From Trichopria drosophilae (Eukaryota > Arthropoda > Insecta > Hymenoptera > Diapriidae): a DNA stretch of 64,000 nt. Position numbers and translations under genes: made by a program. Within the stretch, counting starts at the first letter, position 1. The number at the start of each line of letters is the position of its first letter. The stretch is from contig CM059582.1 in NCBI GenBank assembly GCA_030407085.1, positions 159,084,001 to 159,148,000 of the forward strand, read 5' to 3'. Shown here in pieces: positions 62,364 through 64,000 of the stretch. The notes below the pieces were generated by a model. The model saw only the letters and a list, made by a program, of their open reading frames with translations, was not told the origin of the DNA and did no database searches.

Positions 62364-62642
62364 GAAAATGTTACATTTAATGTCATTTAAAATTATTTTT
62401 CATGAGTTACTACATATTTTCTTTATATTTAGTGCATAATTTATACTTGGCCGGATAGTTATGAAATGCCAACAATTGTTACTTTTATTATAAATAATTA
62501 CAAATCGTTATAAATAATTTTTGAATTACATATTTTGATTGCTTAATAAAAATGCTTTATGATGATATAATTATGTTTTTGTTGCATACCCATTCTGCGT
62601 TACTTAATCATAAAAATATCTTTGGCCGAACACTTTTGCATA

Positions 62643-64000
62643 CAACTGTACATATATATATATACATTAAAAAAAATTCCTTACACCCGTGTGCAAAGAT
62701 TCAATTAGGTTTCCTCATTGAATACTGCCTCAACGATTCAATCCTTGTTTAAGTAACAAGGAAAAACTGACTACAGTATAGCGGTGAAATTTATAGTTTT
62801 AGTAAGTTTTCTTGGTTCATTTAACAATAAAAAAGTAATGTTGTGACAAAGTCAATATTATTCTTTTAGTAATGGTGTTAGTAGAAGTAAAAATAGATTA
62901 TTATTTGGAACAACGAAGAATATGTTTATCGTTGAATCATTATTTTTGAATGCACAATAATTTACCTTATCTATATTCTGATATAAATTACGATATATAT
63001 TACGATAATAGGAATCATGAGTAGAAAACATGTTTATCTATCACAGTCAGTGACTGTAATGTACTAGCTCTTTCGATGAAAGTTTTGTTATTACCACATT
63101 AAAAATATATTTAGGTCTACAATTAATCAGTAATGAATTTACATTAAAGAGTTCATTATTTATTGCAGCACACCCGAATACTCAGCGTAAGCAATGACTA
63201 ATTTGCATTTGTTGGGGATTTCTGTTGGAGAGTTCCTTTTTCAAATCCCTTTATATATATTTAAAAGTATTTAAATTTATTAAGAGATATGAAATTTGTT
63301 GTTAAAATTGTGTACCTCTAAAACAAATGTAAGTGAAATGTTGAAGAAATGTTGGAAAAGTCGAGTTGGTCCTCAGCTTGGACCTCTTTTTTATTCAGCA
63401 TTTTCTCGGGTCACAATTATGACATTTGATCCAATCAAATTTTTTCAGGCTCATAAGAATCTGGCATAACTCGAGACAAGGTTATAAAGTAATTTTAAAA
63501 ATAAATAGGATGAGGTATATTAAGGACAAATTATGTCATTTTTCGTTCATTTTATTGTTCAGCATTAAGTTTTATATTTATTTATTTTTCTTTAATTTTA
63601 TCATTAGTTTTCATCATTATTTTTTTCAGTTGTTAGCAAAGGAAGATGCGGTCATGTATCTTCACACAGGGTAACTTCAGTAACGGTAATTGCATAAAAC
63701 ATCAGCTACATGTTTTGGAAGTTTACCCCCACAATTTTTTGCAGTGCAGCACTATACATATATTTACAGCGAACTACGACTAAAATTATTTTAAATACAT
63801 TGCAATTTTGTTTGGATAAGTGAGGAGCGCATTTATAAGGATTTCAAACATTTACATTTAAAATACTGCATCTAAAATGAAGAACAGGACAGCATTAAGC
63901 CCACGGATTACTGAACGTAAAATACTAATTTTATTAATTTGGTTATAAAACATTAATGTTGATCATAGTATTATTAGTTTGAAGTATCTGTTAAATCCTA
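62643..64000. other. AT-rich DNA, nothing recognised
   Basis: Short ORFs only, with no family recognised. A short imperfect palindrome, GGTCCTCAGCTTGGACC, lies near 63370. No RNA gene or transposon end was identified up to the window edge. Confidence 0.45.

Larger units (their letters stand above)
60641..62640 (+). mobile_element. Tc1-like DNA transposon, dead, 2,000 bp
   Basis: Terminal inverted repeats of about 41 bp start TGCAAAAGTGTCCGGCCAAA (left 60641-60681). The right repeat (62600-62640) differs at two positions. TA flanks both ends (60639-60640 and 62641-62642). Subterminal repeats of GTTCGGCCAAA type appear at about 60827 and inverted near 62443. Removing the inserted MITE leaves about 1.6 kb, the usual Tc1 size. 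Confidence 0.95.

Overview
The window looks like insect nuclear DNA, most likely from a hymenopteran and possibly an ant. It is strongly AT-rich, has insect-type splice sites and TATA promoters, contains short TTAGG telomere-type runs, and is crowded with Tc1-like, LINE, LTR and foldback transposon remains. The species assignment is an inference. No bacterial, viral or organellar genes were recognised.

The genes I trust form one small family, spread over 9-36.5 kb. There are four apparently intact copies: A (+, 9199-9763), B (-, 16957-16504), C (-, 27856-27388) and E (+, 36012-36444). One broken copy, D, lies at 31529-31693 (+). Each intact copy encodes a secreted peptide of 88-93 residues. 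Exon 1 carries a signal peptide and the first cysteine. A phase-0 intron follows, and exon 2 begins exactly at the second cysteine. The mature spacing C-x6-C-x5-CC-x4-C-x6-C is identical in all four and is that of an inhibitor cystine knot. A Pro/Tyr-rich tail of about 33-39 residues follows. Upstream of B, C and E there is a TATA box, a short non-coding first exon and a GTGAGTAT donor. B and C sit in a degraded segmental duplication, about 12.7-17.7 kb against 23.3-30.4 kb, which has since been split by different transposons.

The rest is mostly mobile DNA. There are two 312-bp copies of one TA-flanked MITE at 0.2 and 34.1 kb. Long foldback or hairpin elements lie at about 3.2-4.2, 10.1-10.8, 13.4-14.1, 14.4-15.9 and 36.9-38.2 kb. 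A 5'-truncated LINE with an intact reverse transcriptase ORF (19.1-21.4 kb) sits in an (AT)n(GT)n microsatellite. TA-flanked elements lie at 24.2, 24.9 and 29.0 kb. A four-level nest of hairpin elements covers 46.9-49.7 kb. A probable solo LTR lies at 51.7-52.6 kb and a TTAA-flanked piggyBac-like element at 53.95-55.05 kb. A 2.0-kb dead Tc1 element at 60.6-62.6 kb has a second MITE inserted in its transposase. A 587-bp (GA)n array lies at 11.7-12.3 kb.

From about 38.2 to 60.6 kb, outside the transposons, I recognise no gene. Several islands are visibly richer in G+C than their surroundings and could be conserved non-coding elements or unrecognised exons of a larger gene. The most interesting biology is the cystine-knot peptide cluster and its turnover. 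The transposon architecture comes second: nested hairpins, a microsatellite-targeted LINE, and repeats carrying nuclear-receptor half-sites.
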